This document shows positions 1 through 5,948 of a stretch of 12,132 nucleotides of DNA, in pieces; position 1 is the stretch's first letter, and the number at the start of each line of letters is the position of its first letter. The notes beneath the pieces are model-generated. The model saw only the letters and a program-made list of their open reading frames with translations. It was not told where the DNA came from and searched no databases. This DNA comes from JAYUHK01 sp043767025. Its GTDB lineage: Bacteria; Bacteroidota; Bacteroidia; Chitinophagales; Saprospiraceae. The position numbers and the translations under genes are program-made. The DNA lies in assembly GCA_043767025.1 (NCBI GenBank), contig JAYUHK010000096.1, positions 1 to 12,132 on the forward strand. Direction: 5' to 3'.

Positions 1-2
1 CG

Positions 3-63
3 AAAAATACTCGTCGGCTGCGCCAGACTTCAAACAGTTTTCGCTTCGCCAGACGATATTTTT
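3..63. repeat. Imperfect inverted repeat / long hairpin with internal direct repeat
   Basis: AAAAATA-c-TCGTC (3-15) pairs with GACGATATTTTT (52-63), a 12-bp stem with one bulged C. The 36-nt loop carries GGCtgcGCC, and the octamer CGCCAGAC occurs twice, at 21-28 and 47-54, the second copy overlapping the right arm. It lies about 190 nt downstream of the aroB stop on the minus strand, so it could be a distant or bidirectional terminator, or a fragment of a dispersed intergenic repeat cut by the window edge. The structure is seen directly; the role is inference. Confidence 0.4.
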
Positions 64-250
64 GCAAAAACTTGAATTTCTACAAGGCACGTCTGAAAAT
101 ACATCATATTTATAATAAAATGCTGCCTGAAATTATAGTAAAAAAATATTTTGCGTAATATGAGTTACTGAAAATCAACGATTTATATAATTTTTAAAAA
201 ATATATGTGGTAGCGTAAGTTTTGATTCGGCATAAAATTAGACGCGTTCC
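64..250. other. AT-rich gene-free stretch downstream of aroB
   Basis: No convincing coding sequence on either strand. It holds a 19-nt motif at 151-169 that recurs inverted at 12024-12042, and a weak AT-only dyad around 183-207 that might help end the aroB transcript. No tRNA-like or GC-rich terminator structure was seen. Confidence 0.4.
151..169 (+). repeat. Short repeat copy A (TTGCGTAA..TGAGTTACT)
   Basis: TTGCGTAATATGAGTTACT matches the reverse complement of 12024-12042 at 17 of 19 positions. The motif is partly palindromic (GTAA/TTAC around a short spacer). Two inverted copies in AT-rich intergenic DNA near both ends of the window suggest a dispersed repeat or a degenerate mobile-element end. 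No transposase gene is attached to either copy. Confidence 0.4.
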
Positions 251-1309
251 TTATCCATTTTTTTGGTATTGCGATATTGCCCAAAGTAAATCGACTTCTG
301 AACAAATTTGATTAATTTTTGCTTCGCCAATACCTGAAATCAAACTACAATTAATGGTAGAATGTTCGTTTTTTTTATCCTGATACATGAGCGAGAGCAA
401 CTGTGGAAAAATTGTCACAAAAATCGTAATTTTTGGAAAAAAATGATTGATGAATCGGCAAATATCTTCCAATTCTTTCGCCGCCAATCCGCAAAGCCGA
501 TGCGATAGATGTGCTTCGCAAATCATGCCAACCGCTATGGCTTCGCCGTGTAAAAGCGGAGAATCGGTTTCCAAAAAATAAGACTCGACGGCGTGACCAA
601 TCGTGTGACCAAAATTAAGTGATTTGCGGATATTTTGCTCGAAAGGGTCGGCTTCTACGATATTTTTTTTGAGCGTAAGCGACGGAAAAATAAATTGCCG
701 AAGGTCTGAAGTCTGTATTTTATCCAATGTTTTGAGCTTTTCCCAACTTTTTTTATCCCCAATCAGGGCGTGTTTGACTACCTCCGCAAAGCCGCTCCGA
801 AGCTCTCTGACAGGCAGCGTGTCAAGAAAATCCATGTCAATCAGTACCCGTCTGGGCGACTGAAAAACACCAATGCAGTTTTTTATTCCGCCCAAATCAA
901 TACCCAACTTTCCGCCTACCGAAGCATCTACTTGCGCCAGCAAAGTAGTCGGAATCTGGACAAAATCAAGACCGCGCTTGAAAGTTGCTGCGCAAAATCC
1001 TCCCATATCACCGATTACGCCGCCGCCAAGATTGAGCAAAAGCGAGCGACGGTCGAAGCGGTAATCTATCATTTGTTGCCAAATATAATCACAGGCTTCC
1101 AAATTTTTATGAATTTCGCCTGACTGTATCAAAATAATATTTGCCCCAAAATGGTTTAAAACAGTCTGAATCTTGGGCAAACAAAACTCGCGCGTATTTT
1201 CATCTACCAATACGGCTATCTGTGTGTAAGTTTGCTGTTCTAAAAAAGAGCGCAAAATTTCGTCCGCTTTACCGAAGGAAATATCGTAATCGTGGAGTGA
1301 AATCGTCAT
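251..1309 (-). CDS. aroB: 3-dehydroquinate synthase
   Basis: Second enzyme of the shikimate pathway: converts DAHP to 3-dehydroquinate using NAD+ and a divalent metal, in the cytoplasm. The 352-residue length fits the family. Visible motifs: the NAD-binding GGGVIGDMGGF (residues 96-106), QIPTTLLAQVDASVGGK (118-134), GFAEVVKH with the metal-ligand Glu176, NFGHTIGH (232-239), and LLHGEAIAVGM with His254; the last two supply the histidine ligands. The ATG at 1309-1307 overlaps the TAA of the upstream small gene (TAATG), so the two are probably co-transcribed and translationally coupled; no Shine-Dalgarno sequence is visible. The C-terminal quarter (about 285-352) is less conserved, as is usual. 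The function is secure from motifs and length. Confidence 0.96.
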   Translation of the reverse strand: MTISLHDYDISFGKADEILRSFLEQQTYTQIAVLVDENTREFCLPKIQTVLNHFGANIILIQSGEIHKNLEACDYIWQQMIDYRFDRRSLLLNLGGGVIGDMGGFCAATFKRGLDFVQIPTTLLAQVDASVGGKLGIDLGGIKNCIGVFQSPRRVLIDMDFLDTLPVRELRSGFAEVVKHALIGDKKSWEKLKTLDKIQTSDLRQFIFPSLTLKKNIVEADPFEQNIRKSLNFGHTIGHAVESYFLETDSPLLHGEAIAVGMICEAHLSHRLCGLAAKELEDICRFINHFFPKITIFVTIFPQLLSLMYQDKKNEHSTINCSLISGIGEAKINQICSEVDLLWAISQYQKNG

Positions 1310-1512
1310 TATTTGCCGCCCATTTTTTTGCGCATACTTTTAGGAAACAGGTTAGAACGACCTCCGCCCGTCGGTAATTTGCCGTCTTTGCCCATTCTGA
1401 CCTGTGCATTTTCGGCAGGACAGCCTGATTTTGTGCTGCCGCAAGACTGAAAAGAGGCACTAAAAGTAGCGAAAACAAAGAAAAATAATAAAAAAATGAT
1501 ATTTTTTTTCAT
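1309..1512 (-). CDS. Small lipoprotein-like protein upstream of aroB, unknown function
   Basis: The product is 67 residues from the ATG at 1512-1510; an in-frame ATG 13 codons upstream would add a hydrophilic stretch before the signal and is less likely. MKKN is followed by a very hydrophobic phenylalanine-rich core (residues 5-17) and SFQSC, with Cys24 as a plausible lipidation site, although Phe at -3 is not ideal. The mature part is about 44 residues, basic and glycine-rich, with a second Cys at 31 and a C-terminal SNLFPKSMRKK segment. Its stop codon overlaps the aroB start by one base. I do not recognise the family. The signal sequence, sensible length and tight junction to aroB support a real gene over a chance ORF; no link to shikimate metabolism is evident. 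Confidence 0.65.
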   Translation of the reverse strand: MKKNIIFLLFFFVFATFSASFQSCGSTKSGCPAENAQVRMGKDGKLPTGGGRSNLFPKSMRKKMGGK

Positions 1513-1645
1513 ACTATTGTATCTATAATGAATTGTTTGTAAAGTAATCAAAAAAAGAAAGAATATGTTTTAAAAACGAGTTTTAAGAACAATTTATTTT
1601 TCAAAATATACACGCTTAAAAACATATTGACGCAAAAATACAGCC

Positions 1646-1653
1646 CAAAGGTA
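1646..1653 (-). promoter_or_regulatory. Candidate -7 element for the lipoprotein-aroB unit
   Basis: Read on the minus strand this is TACCTTTG, a full match to the Bacteroidota -7 consensus TAnnTTTG. No TTTG lies at the expected 19-21 nt upstream, so only half of the promoter is supported. It would give a leader of roughly 125 nt. A second minus-strand match, TATTTTTG, lies at 1640-1633. AT-rich DNA yields such matches by chance. Confidence 0.3.
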
Positions 1654-1702
1654 CAAAAACCCTTTGAAAATGAGGACTTTAAGTGTTTTTTATTCCTAAA
1701 AG

Positions 1703-1734
1703 TTTGTTTATGTTTGTATAACGTGTTAGCTTTG
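1703..1734 (+). promoter_or_regulatory. Bacteroidota-type housekeeping promoter of the HU gene
   Basis: TTTG at 1703-1706, a 20-nt spacer, then TAGCTTTG at 1727-1734: both elements match the -33 TTTG / -7 TAnnTTTG consensus of the Bacteroidota primary sigma factor. Transcription would start near 1740, giving a short A/T-rich leader of about 30 nt without a Shine-Dalgarno motif before the ATG at 1773. Confidence 0.7.
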
Positions 1735-1772
1735 CCGATATTTATTTATAACAAATAAAAATTTTTATTAAA

Positions 1773-2045
1773 ATGAACAAAGGGGACTTAATCAGCAAAA
1801 TCGCTGATAAAACAAATTTGACGAAAGCCCAAGCAGGCGAAGCTCTAAACATAGCTTTGGACGCTATCGCAGGCGCATTGAAAGCCGAAGATAAGGTGAC
1901 ACTTATCGGATTTGGTACTTTTTCAGTATCCAAACGCGACGCACGCACGGGCAGAAACCCTCAAACGGGTGCTGAAATCAAAATCGCAGCAAAATCTTCT
2001 GTCAAATTCAAGGCTGGAAAAGAATTATCTGACTCTGTAAATTAA
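1773..2045 (+). CDS. hup: HU-family DNA-binding protein
   Basis: Histone-like nucleoid protein that binds and bends DNA as a dimer. At 90 residues it has the usual HU length. It begins MNKGDLISKIA, has the two N-terminal helices (about 3-38) and the family signature GFGTFSVSKRDARTGRNPQTG spanning 46-66, including the beta-arm tip R61-N62-P63 whose proline intercalates into DNA. The C-terminal KFKAGKELSDSVN closes the fold. The gene has its own near-consensus promoter and a dyad downstream (2094-2144) that may end its transcript, so it is probably monocistronic. It could equally be labelled HU or IHF-like; with a single gene in view, HU is the neutral choice. Confidence 0.95.
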   Translation: MNKGDLISKIADKTNLTKAQAGEALNIALDAIAGALKAEDKVTLIGFGTFSVSKRDARTGRNPQTGAEIKIAAKSSVKFKAGKELSDSVN

Positions 2046-2093
2046 GAAACAGGTATATACTTTACCCTCTCGAACAAAATCGAAGAAAAGTAG

Positions 2094-2144
2094 AAGGGCA
2101 ATCAGTACTGTTTGATATGGTGCAGATTGCCCTTTCACTATTTA
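2094..2144 (+). terminator. 10-bp perfect dyad between HU and the transketolase gene
   Basis: AAGGGCAATC (2094-2103) pairs exactly with GATTGCCCTT (2135-2144) across a 31-nt loop. It ends 18 nt before the transketolase start codon and has only a short T-run (TTTC) after the stem. It may be a weak HU terminator, or a leader structure limiting read-through into, or access to, the transketolase start. The pairing is seen; the role is inferred. Confidence 0.4.
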
Positions 2145-2162
2145 CAAAATTCTCATTCAATT

Positions 2163-3011
2163 ATGGCTGATAATCAACAACTTATCAATATAGCGGCGCA
2201 GGTGCGGCGCGACATCGTGCGGCAGGTCGCCAACGCACAAAGTGGTCACCCTGGCGGTTCTTTGGGCTGTGCTGACTTCTTGACTGCGCTTTATTTTGAA
2301 ATCATGCACCACACGCCGCACGCATTTCAGATGGAAGGAAAAGGCGAAGACGTTTTTTTCCTCTCCAACGGTCATATTTCGCCCGTTTGGTACAGCGTAC
2401 TGGCTCGAAGTGGTTATTTTCCAGTGTCCGAACTCGCCACATTTCGCAACCTCAACACTCGCCTGCAAGGACACCCGACGACTCACGACGGACTTCCGGG
2501 AGTTCGCATCGCGTCTGGCTCTTTGGGGCAGGGACTTTCGGCGGCTATCGGCGTAGCGTTGGCAAAACGAATGGACGGCGATGACCGCTTCGTGTTCGCG
2601 CTCACCGGCGACGGCGAGCTGCAAGAAGGACAAATCTGGGAGGCTGCAATGTTCGCGCCGTTCCACAAGTTAGATAATCTAATCGTCACGGTGGATTGGA
2701 ACGGACAGCAAATTGACGGCTCCAACGAAGAAGTGTTGTCGCTGACCGACTTGCCAGCCAAGTGGCGCGCCTTCGGTTGGGACGTAATAGTGGTCGAAAA
2801 TGGAAACGATATGCCACAAATTGTGGAAGCATTGCGGAGCGCAAAAAGTAAAAAAGGCAGTGGAAAGCCTGTCACAATCTTAATGAAAACTCAAATGGGT
2901 TTTGGGGTAGATTTTATGATGGGTAGCCACAAATGGCACGGCATCGCTCCCAACGCAGAGCAAACCGTCGCCGCACTCGCCCAATTAGAAGAAACATTGG
3001 GTGATTTTTAG
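2163..3011 (+). CDS. Transketolase, N-terminal (thiamine diphosphate-binding) subunit
   Basis: Half of a split transketolase, which moves two-carbon ketol units between sugar phosphates in the non-oxidative pentose phosphate pathway. From ATG 2163 the product is 282 residues, the usual length for stand-alone N-subunits; an ATG 51 nt upstream lies inside the dyad loop and adds a poorly conserved extension, so I reject it. Motifs: SGHPGGSLG (27-35, His29), FFLSNGHISP (65-74, His71), GHP with His104, GSLGQGLSAAIG (119-130), and the ThDP/metal signature GDGELQEGQ...VDWNGQQ with G149-D150-G151 and N180. It ends KWHGIAPN...LEETLGDF, so it is a complete subunit and not a truncated gene. The catalytic Glu-bearing C-subunit follows after a repeat array; together they should form the active enzyme. 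Confidence 0.93.
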   Translation: MADNQQLINIAAQVRRDIVRQVANAQSGHPGGSLGCADFLTALYFEIMHHTPHAFQMEGKGEDVFFLSNGHISPVWYSVLARSGYFPVSELATFRNLNTRLQGHPTTHDGLPGVRIASGSLGQGLSAAIGVALAKRMDGDDRFVFALTGDGELQEGQIWEAAMFAPFHKLDNLIVTVDWNGQQIDGSNEEVLSLTDLPAKWRAFGWDVIVVENGNDMPQIVEALRSAKSKKGSGKPVTILMKTQMGFGVDFMMGSHKWHGIAPNAEQTVAALAQLEETLGDF

Positions 3012-3025
3012 AAAATAGAACAAAT

Positions 3026-3200
3026 AGTTTTTAGTTTTTAGTTTTTAATTTTTAGTTTTTAGTTTTTAATTTTTAGTTTTTAATTTTTAGTTTTTAATTT
3101 TTAGTTTTTAGTTTTTAATTTTTAGTTTTTAGTTTTTAGTTCTTAATTTTTAGTTTTTAATTTTTAGTTCTTAATTTTTAATTTTTAATTTTTAATTTTT
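3026..3200 (+). repeat. 25-copy heptamer tandem array (ARTTTTT)
   Basis: Exactly 25 units of 7 bp run in unbroken register. Fourteen units begin AG and eleven AA; units 17 and 21 read AGTTCTT. AG and AA units are interspersed, except that the last four are all AA. A further AG begins at 3201, where the pattern breaks. Because 7 is not a multiple of 3, the TAG/TAA in successive units puts stops in all forward frames, and the reverse strand (TTAAAAA/CTAAAAA) does the same, so the block cannot be coding. It lies between the two transketolase subunit genes and looks like a slippage-prone minisatellite. Confidence 0.9.
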
Positions 3201-3325
3201 AGTCGCATAAATAGTTGCTTATGAATGAAGAAAAAATAAGTAGTTTATTTTGGACGCGTTACTTAATCAGTTAATTACAATATTATACAATCAAAAACAA
3301 TTCTGTGGAAATACTTAATAAAATA
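3201..3325. other. Leader region before the transketolase C-subunit
   Basis: AT-rich spacer with no clear promoter: TTTG at 3249-3252 is followed 19 nt later only by TAATTACA (3272-3279), a poor -7 match. A 17-codon ORF (3221-3274) is possible but unsupported. Together with the heptamer array it separates the two subunit genes by 314 nt, long for an operon but with no evident terminator. Confidence 0.35.
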
Positions 3326-4297
3326 ATGTCACAAATATCTTATGCCAATACGGGTTCAAAATCAACCCGCGAAGGTTTCGGAGCCGCGCTGCTCCAGTTG
3401 GGCAGGCAACACCCGAATGTAGTTGGCTTGTGCGCCGACCTCATCGGTTCGTTGAGTATGCAGCATTTTAAGAAAGAATTTCCCGAGCGATTCATTCAAG
3501 TCGGTATCGCGGAAGCCAATATGATGGGCATTGCCGCAGGATTAGCTACGGCTGGAAAAATTCCCTTTACGGGAACTTTCGCTAACTTTTCGACGGGGCG
3601 GGTATATGACCAAATTCGGCAATCCATCGCTTATTCGGATAAAAATGTAAAAATTTGCGCCTCCCACGCAGGGCTGACTTTGGGCGAAGATGGCGCAACG
3701 CACCAGATACTCGAGGACATCGGCATGATGAAAATGCTGCCCAACATGACCGTCATCAATCCTTGCGACTACAACCAAACGCTCGCCGCTACCCTCGCGA
3801 TTGCGGAGCATCACGGACCCGTTTATTTGCGTTTTGGAAGACCAAATTGGGCGAATTTTACGTCCGCCGACCCTCAAACTTTCCAGATTGGAAAAGCACT
3901 TTACTTGCAATCCGGTACCGATGTGACGATTTTTGCGACTGGACATTTGGTTTGGACGAGCCTCGAAGCCGCCCAAGAGCTGGCAGCCGAAGGGATTAGC
4001 TGCGAAGTCATCAATATCCACACCATCAAGCCTTTGGACGCGGAGGCAGTGTTGGCATCGGTAGCCAAAACGCGCTGCGCCGTCAGCTGCGAAGAGCATC
4101 AGCGCAACGGTGGTTTGGGGGATAGCATCGCTCAACTTTTGTCACAAAATATGCCAATTCCGCAAGAATATGTCGCCGTCAATGACAGTTTTGGGGAAAG
4201 CGGCAAAGCCAACGAACTTTTAGAAAAGTATGGTTTGGGCAAAAAAGACGTGATAGCAGCAGTAAAAAAAGTATTGATACGAAAAAATAATTCTTAA
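3326..4297 (+). CDS. Transketolase, C-terminal (pyrimidine-binding) subunit
   Basis: The second half of the split transketolase, 323 residues from ATG 3326. A GTG at 3305 would add seven residues (GTG to the ATG) and cannot be excluded, but ATG is preferred. It carries the pyrimidine-binding domain: STREGFGAAL (13-21), VGLCADLIGS (33-42), RFIQVGIAEANMMGIAAGLA (55-74) with catalytic Glu63, GTFANF (83-88), HAGLTLGEDGATHQ (114-127), then the C-terminal regulatory-like fold (about 185-320) with CEEHQRNGGLGDSIA. It pairs functionally with the N-subunit encoded 314 nt upstream; the separate N/C gene arrangement is common in Bacteroidota and archaea. A deoxyxylulose-phosphate synthase or pyruvate dehydrogenase beta-like assignment is less likely given the dedicated N-subunit neighbour. 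The epimerase gene starts 3 nt after its stop, implying co-transcription. Confidence 0.93.
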   Translation: MSQISYANTGSKSTREGFGAALLQLGRQHPNVVGLCADLIGSLSMQHFKKEFPERFIQVGIAEANMMGIAAGLATAGKIPFTGTFANFSTGRVYDQIRQSIAYSDKNVKICASHAGLTLGEDGATHQILEDIGMMKMLPNMTVINPCDYNQTLAATLAIAEHHGPVYLRFGRPNWANFTSADPQTFQIGKALYLQSGTDVTIFATGHLVWTSLEAAQELAAEGISCEVINIHTIKPLDAEAVLASVAKTRCAVSCEEHQRNGGLGDSIAQLLSQNMPIPQEYVAVNDSFGESGKANELLEKYGLGKKDVIAAVKKVLIRKNNS

Positions 4298-4300
4298 AAA

Positions 4301-5209
4301 ATGGCTACAATTCTAATAGCGGGCGGAACTGGTTTGGTCGGAAAACGATTGAGTGCAATGCTAACAACAGGCGGTCACGAAGTCATACATCTGAGCCGAA
4401 AAGTTGATTTGAAAGCTCCGTACCTAACGTATGCGTGGGACGTAGCGCGCGGATTTTTAGACGAAAAAGCACTCTTAAAAGCCGACATAGTAGTCAATCT
4501 GGCGGGCGCGGGCGTAGCAGATTCTCGCTGGACGGAGGCGCAGAAAAAGTTGATTACAGGCAGCAGAGTTCAGTCTAATGAATTGATTGTCAAGGGATTT
4601 CAAAAAATCAACAAAAGCCCAAAAGCCTACATATCGGCGGCGGCAGTTGGTTTTTATGGCAACAGAGGAGATGAATTATTGACCGAAGAGTCGGCGGCAG
4701 GAAGCAGCGGTTTTTTGTCGGAAAGTTGTATTGCTTGGGAAAAAAGTATCGCCGAAGTAGCGGACAAACTTCAAACTCGGACAGTCTTGCTCCGCATCGG
4801 AATTGTACTTTCGTTGTACGGCGGCGCGCTCCCCAAAATGTTGTTGCCGTTCAAAGTCGGATTGGCTACTTACTTTGGCGACGGCGAACAATACCAATCT
4901 TGGATTCACATTGACGACCTTTGCTCAATTTTTGTAAAAGCAATAGAGGACGAAAAAATGAGTGGCGTTTTTAATGCAGTCGCTCCTAACCCTGTCACAA
5001 ATAAAGTTTTTACCCAAAAAATAAAAGACAGCTTAAAAACACCTGCGCTTTTAATCTCTGCACCCGCTTTCGCACTCCGATTAGGAATGGGCGAAATGGC
5101 GGACGTAGTGTTGGGTGGCGCACGAGTCAGCAACGAGAAACTTCTAAAAACAGGGTTTCAATTCCAATTCACAGACTCGGGAGCAGCGTTGGCGGATTTG
5201 CTACGATAA
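4301..5209 (+). CDS. TIGR01777-family NAD(P)-dependent epimerase (YfcH/SulA-like)
   Basis: The product is 302 residues, typical of the family. It opens with a Rossmann motif, ILIAGGTGLVGKRL (4-17), and has VVNLAGAGVADSRW, SAAAVGFYGNRGDELLTE and SGFLSESCIAWEKS, the characteristic set of the TIGR01777 extended short-chain dehydrogenase group. The C-terminal DUF1731-like domain (about 245-302) includes FALRLGMGEMADVVLGGARVSNEKLLKTGF. Substrate and role are not established for the family in general; I assign only a nucleotide-dependent oxidoreductase/epimerase. It follows the transketolase C-subunit gene by 3 nt, so it is expressed with it, and its last 9 nt overlap the end of the convergent HAD gene. 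No membrane segments or signal peptide. Confidence 0.9.
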   Translation: MATILIAGGTGLVGKRLSAMLTTGGHEVIHLSRKVDLKAPYLTYAWDVARGFLDEKALLKADIVVNLAGAGVADSRWTEAQKKLITGSRVQSNELIVKGFQKINKSPKAYISAAAVGFYGNRGDELLTEESAAGSSGFLSESCIAWEKSIAEVADKLQTRTVLLRIGIVLSLYGGALPKMLLPFKVGLATYFGDGEQYQSWIHIDDLCSIFVKAIEDEKMSGVFNAVAPNPVTNKVFTQKIKDSLKTPALLISAPAFALRLGMGEMADVVLGGARVSNEKLLKTGFQFQFTDSGAALADLLR

Positions 5210-5632
5210 GTGCGCGGCTTCGTCCATAAACACTTCGATTTCTTTGGTCATCACGACCAAATCTGTGAATTTTCCTCTGAACCGGGTTGCTTTTACGATG
5301 TGATTGTCTATCCAGTGGTAGTTTCCGCCGCGTGGTTTGTTGAATAAAATACTGTGGTATTTGAAGCCGTGCTTGTCGAGCCACATTTCGGTCACGGGGC
5401 GGTGCGCATCGGTGCGAGAGGTAAAAAGGCAGATCTGGTGTCCCTCTTCATACCATTTATTCACAATCCGCAGCGCGTCGGGATAAGGCAGACAAGTCCC
5501 CATTCGCTCCGGCTCTTCGTTAGGAATATCGTCGCAAATAGTGCCGTCAATATCTATTAGAAAGTTTTTTGTGCCGTCGTTCAACACTGGGCTGATGCGC
5601 TCGCCTTTTTCATTAAACTTATCTGCTAACAT
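5201..5632 (-). CDS. Small HAD-superfamily phosphatase-like protein
   Basis: The 143-residue product has HAD motif I as FLIDIDGTICDD (24-35; Asp27 nucleophile and Asp29 acid/base), motif II as LFTSR (69-73; Thr71), a Lys99 in FNKPRGG as motif III, and WIDNHIVKATRF (107-118) in the motif IV position, where Asp109 is followed by Asn110 instead of a second Asp. There is no room for a cap domain, so this is a minimal HAD core, as in LMW-phosphatase or polynucleotide-phosphatase-like members. Related short proteins are sometimes labelled phosphoheptose isomerase or sugar-phosphatase in Bacteroidota; I see no isomerase domain. The substrate is unknown. The start at ATG 5632 is the only one that keeps the motif context. 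The gene is convergent with, and overlaps by 9 nt, the epimerase gene. Confidence 0.82.
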   Translation of the reverse strand: MLADKFNEKGERISPVLNDGTKNFLIDIDGTICDDIPNEEPERMGTCLPYPDALRIVNKWYEEGHQICLFTSRTDAHRPVTEMWLDKHGFKYHSILFNKPRGGNYHWIDNHIVKATRFRGKFTDLVVMTKEIEVFMDEAAHLS

Positions 5633-5948
5633 AAAATTTTTTAATTCTTAAACTAATTCAGTTTGATATTCAATCAGGAACGTATAATTCTAAATACAAT
5701 TTTTCGTAAAAAAACTGCTGTATCAATATATTTGAAGAGCAAAAATATTTTTTCACCAAATATCATACACACTAATTGTATCGCAAATATACGACTATTC
5801 CTACAAACTTTGGTGATTTTTTAGTAATTGTTAAAAAAACACTAACTAATTTTTCAGATTTTTGAACTACCTTGTGCAGTGCTCGAAAATATTTATCAAA
5901 AATTTTCGTTTTGCATACTGTTTTTAAAGCCTTTTATCTCATCATTAT
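5633..5948. other. Divergent intergenic region between HAD gene and M23 peptidase gene
   Basis: This 316-nt, very AT-rich spacer separates divergently transcribed genes and should hold both promoters. I see no RNA gene and no long hairpin. Several TAnnTTTG-like octamers occur on the minus strand (5764-5757, 5791-5784, 5747-5740). On the plus strand the best is TAATTTTT at 5847-5854 behind ATTG at 5827-5830, with a spacer too short for confidence. Confidence 0.4.
5757..5787 (-). promoter_or_regulatory. Candidate promoter of the HAD phosphatase gene
   Basis: On the minus strand, TTTG (5787-5784), a 19-nt spacer, then GATATTTG (5764-5757), which matches TAnnTTTG at all but the first base. Start would fall near 5750 with a leader of about 120 nt. 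The spacing is right, but AT-rich context makes chance matches likely. Confidence 0.35.

Noticed and set aside
1309..1551. Longer version of the small gene starting at 1551
   Set aside because: The additional residues (MITLQTIHYRYNS) precede the signal sequence and would spoil it; the ATG at 1512 fits a lipoprotein-like start.
2112..2162. Upstream in-frame ATG giving the transketolase N-subunit 17 extra residues
   Set aside because: The start lies in the loop of a perfect dyad, the extension is unlike other N-subunits, and the ATG at 2163 gives the normal length.
2157..2666. 169-codon open frame on the minus strand inside the transketolase N-subunit gene
   Set aside because: Antisense shadow; the opposite strand carries all the ThDP motifs in frame.
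3026..3200. CRISPR-like array
   Set aside because: Contiguous 7-bp units without spacers and no cas genes; this is a simple tandem repeat.
3221..3274. 17-codon ORF (MNEEKIS...) before the transketolase C-subunit, considered as a leader peptide
   Set aside because: No run of regulatory codons, no attenuator stems downstream, and such short frames are expected by chance.
3542..4135. 197-codon open frame on the minus strand inside the transketolase C-subunit gene
   Set aside because: Shadow frame of a strongly conserved enzyme gene; its translation has no domain signature and no plausible start context.
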